From assembly GCA_945865565.1 (NCBI GenBank), contig CAMBEK010000001.1:376345-440344 (forward strand): DNA of 64,000 nucleotides, read 5' to 3'. The notes beneath the pieces are model-generated. The model was not told the origin of the DNA. It did no database searches and saw only the letters and a program-made list of their open reading frames with translations. The translations under genes and the position numbers were made by a program. Below are positions 63,201 to 64,000 of this stretch, piece by piece. Source of the stretch: Pseudobacteriovorax antillogorgiicola. Its GTDB lineage: Bacteria > Bdellovibrionota_B > Oligoflexia > Oligoflexales > RGVZ01. Numbering within the stretch: the stretch's first letter is position 1; each line of letters begins with the position of its first letter.

Positions 63201-63276
63201 CGGGGTGTAGCGCAGTTGGTAGCGCGCGTGGTTTGGGACCATGAGGTCGCAGGTTCGAATCCTGTCACCCCGACCA
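63201..63276 (+). tRNA. tRNA-Pro (TGG)
   Basis: A 76-nt tRNA with acceptor CGGGGTG / CACCCCG, the C1-G72 start characteristic of bacterial tRNA-Pro, and encoded CCA. Anticodon loop TTTGGGA gives TGG. The T-loop is GTTCGAATC. Follows tRNA-His in the same orientation. Confidence 0.96.
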
Positions 63277-63309
63277 GTTTTTTCCCATGATTCTGAATCA
63301 ATTCCTCGG

Positions 63310-63357
63310 CCTGAGCCCTCACGAATCCGTCATCCTGAGCCCTCACGAATCCGTCAT
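63310..63357 (+). repeat. Tandem duplication of a 24-nt unit
   Basis: CCTGAGCCCTCACGAATCCGTCAT occurs twice back to back without mismatch and is followed by the first bases of a third copy that merges into the next repeat element. It contains the GTCATCCTGAG core when read across the junction. Confidence 0.85.
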
Positions 63358-63531
63358 CCTGAGCGTTAGTGAAGGATCCTTTCTTAACCCGTCATCCTGA
63401 GCGCAGCGAAGGATCCTTTCTTCCGCGTTGAAGAAAAGATTCTTCGGCCTACGGCCTCAGAATGACGATGCAACCCGCCAATCCTTTCTTCGAATTCCGT
63501 CATCCTGAGCGCAGCGAAGGATCCTTTCTTC
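63329..63531 (+). repeat. Cluster of dispersed-repeat units with GTCATCCTGAGC core
   Basis: The core GTCATCCTGAG occurs at 63329, 63353, 63391 and 63499, the last two extended as GTCATCCTGAGCGCAGCG-AAGGATCCTTTCTT. An inverted divergent copy (CTCAGAATGAC) lies at 63456. The unit 63391-63466 forms a long imperfect palindrome around TTCTTCCGCGTTGAAGAA. Similar short palindromic repeats occur in many bacterial genomes between genes. Together with flanking plain sequence it fills the 332 nt between tRNA-Pro and the transposase remnant; I see no gene there. Confidence 0.8.
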
Positions 63532-63608
63532 AAATTTTTTTAAAAAACCGTAACCGCCATTTTTATTCTGAAAGAAATCGTAGTGCAGTAGGCGCCAGAA
63601 GATGCCGA

Positions 63609-64000
63609 TCAGGCCTTAGCCTTGTGCAATCTCCCTAAATTGTGACAAATCGCTATCAATTGCCATTCTCCCCGCACTTTTTCAGTGCCCCTCAGCAGAA
63701 AGGATCGAAATCTTCTGGCTTCTTTTAATTGGCCGAAGACCGGTTCGGTAATCGTCTTTCGCTTTCGATAAATAGCTCCCCCCTGTTTTCGAATTTAGCT
63801 TTTCTCGCATAAACGCAGTGAGGGTGAGACGACAACAATGACCTGCGAATTAGCATCGACTGCAGCCTGACAATTATAGCCCTGAATATGGCCGCCTGAT
63901 TGATGCTCCTTCATTATTCTGGAGTCGTAATCCGTCGGATTACGACGGGCTGGAATAATTTCAGCCACTGATTTTCCGTTTGGATTGACAGGGGGGCGAC
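63609..64000 (-). pseudogene. Decayed IS1182-like DDE transposase (C-terminal part, cut by the right edge)
   Basis: Three blocks of one transposase lie in different frames. From the right edge: RPPVNPNGKSVAEIIPARR then DSRIMKE, GYNCQAAVDANSQ and VIVVV; a second short block AFMREKLNSKTG; and a third AIYRKRKTITEPVFGQLKEA ending GEWQLIAICHNLGRLHKAKA and TGA at 63609. Between block one and two most of the expected central residues are missing (internal deletion). Between two and three the frame changes at a run of six G. The EPVFGQ-KEAR and C-terminal FLLRG-EKVRGEW motifs point to the IS1182 / DDE_Tnp_1_6 type. Non-functional as read. Confidence 0.85.

Noticed and set aside
63310..63540. CRISPR-like array
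   Set aside because: Only two exact 24-nt tandem copies without spacers; the other units are unevenly spaced and partly inverted, and no cas genes are present.

Overview
The window looks like chromosomal DNA of a Gram-negative bacterium. It carries a KDO synthesis enzyme (kdsA), several lipoproteins and signal-peptide proteins, a lytic transglycosylase, type IV pilus/type II secretion genes, an IHF-type DNA-binding protein and an HD-GYP signalling protein. Gene density is high, with many ATGA/GTGA start-stop overlaps and moderately GC-rich coding sequence. The mix (penicillin acylase homologue, M14 peptidase, gliding-type ABC exporter, HD-GYP, many secreted proteins of unknown function) fits a deltaproteobacterium-like or Bdellovibrionota-like lineage. 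That placement is inference; no rRNA or other marker gene fixes it.

1-11 kb: a CinA-like gene (cut by the left edge) and gpsA run leftwards. Divergent from them, 26 bp away, is a membrane-arm Complex I operon nuoA-H-J-K-L-M-N, followed by an Lgt-like protein and an EamA transporter, closed by a strong terminator. The peripheral-arm subunits (nuoB, C, D, E, F, G, I) are absent here. 11-19 kb (minus strand): a GldA/GldF/GldG-type ABC system with a DUF4340 protein, a penicillin acylase family hydrolase and trpS. 19-27.7 kb (mostly plus strand): ihfA, cob(I)alamin adenosyltransferase, two unknown ORFs, pilB-pilC, a zinc-ribbon microprotein (minus strand), an aldehyde dehydrogenase and a membrane-anchored unknown.

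27.7-43.9 kb: the minus-strand group tRNA-Phe, secG, tRNA-Leu(GAG), tesA, ybbA-like and ybbP-like; then kdsA (plus), queG and a fatty acid desaturase (minus), an M14 carboxypeptidase (plus), aroE and a small membrane protein (minus), ribF (plus), a beta-propeller lipoprotein (minus), and ppx/gppA plus holA (plus).

43.8-63 kb (plus strand): a secreted six-bladed-type unknown, an Slt-type lipoprotein, ctaB flanked by two single-pass microproteins, a 2-hydroxyacid dehydrogenase and an Nfu protein. These are followed by an envelope-directed block: a 585-aa modular secreted protein, a 149-aa secreted protein, a VWA lipoprotein and an HD-GYP protein. Last is a tightly overlapping four-gene operon: two alkaline-phosphatase-superfamily ('sulfatase') proteins that show threonine at the nucleophile position, a beta-rich predicted envelope protein and an 883-aa secreted protein. 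This operon is the best candidate here for an undescribed system. 63-64 kb: tRNA-His and tRNA-Pro, a cluster of dispersed-repeat units with GTCATCCTGAGC cores, and the decayed C-terminal part of an IS1182-like transposase at the right edge.

All calls come from reading the sequence by eye. Family assignments rest on recognised motifs, not on database searches.
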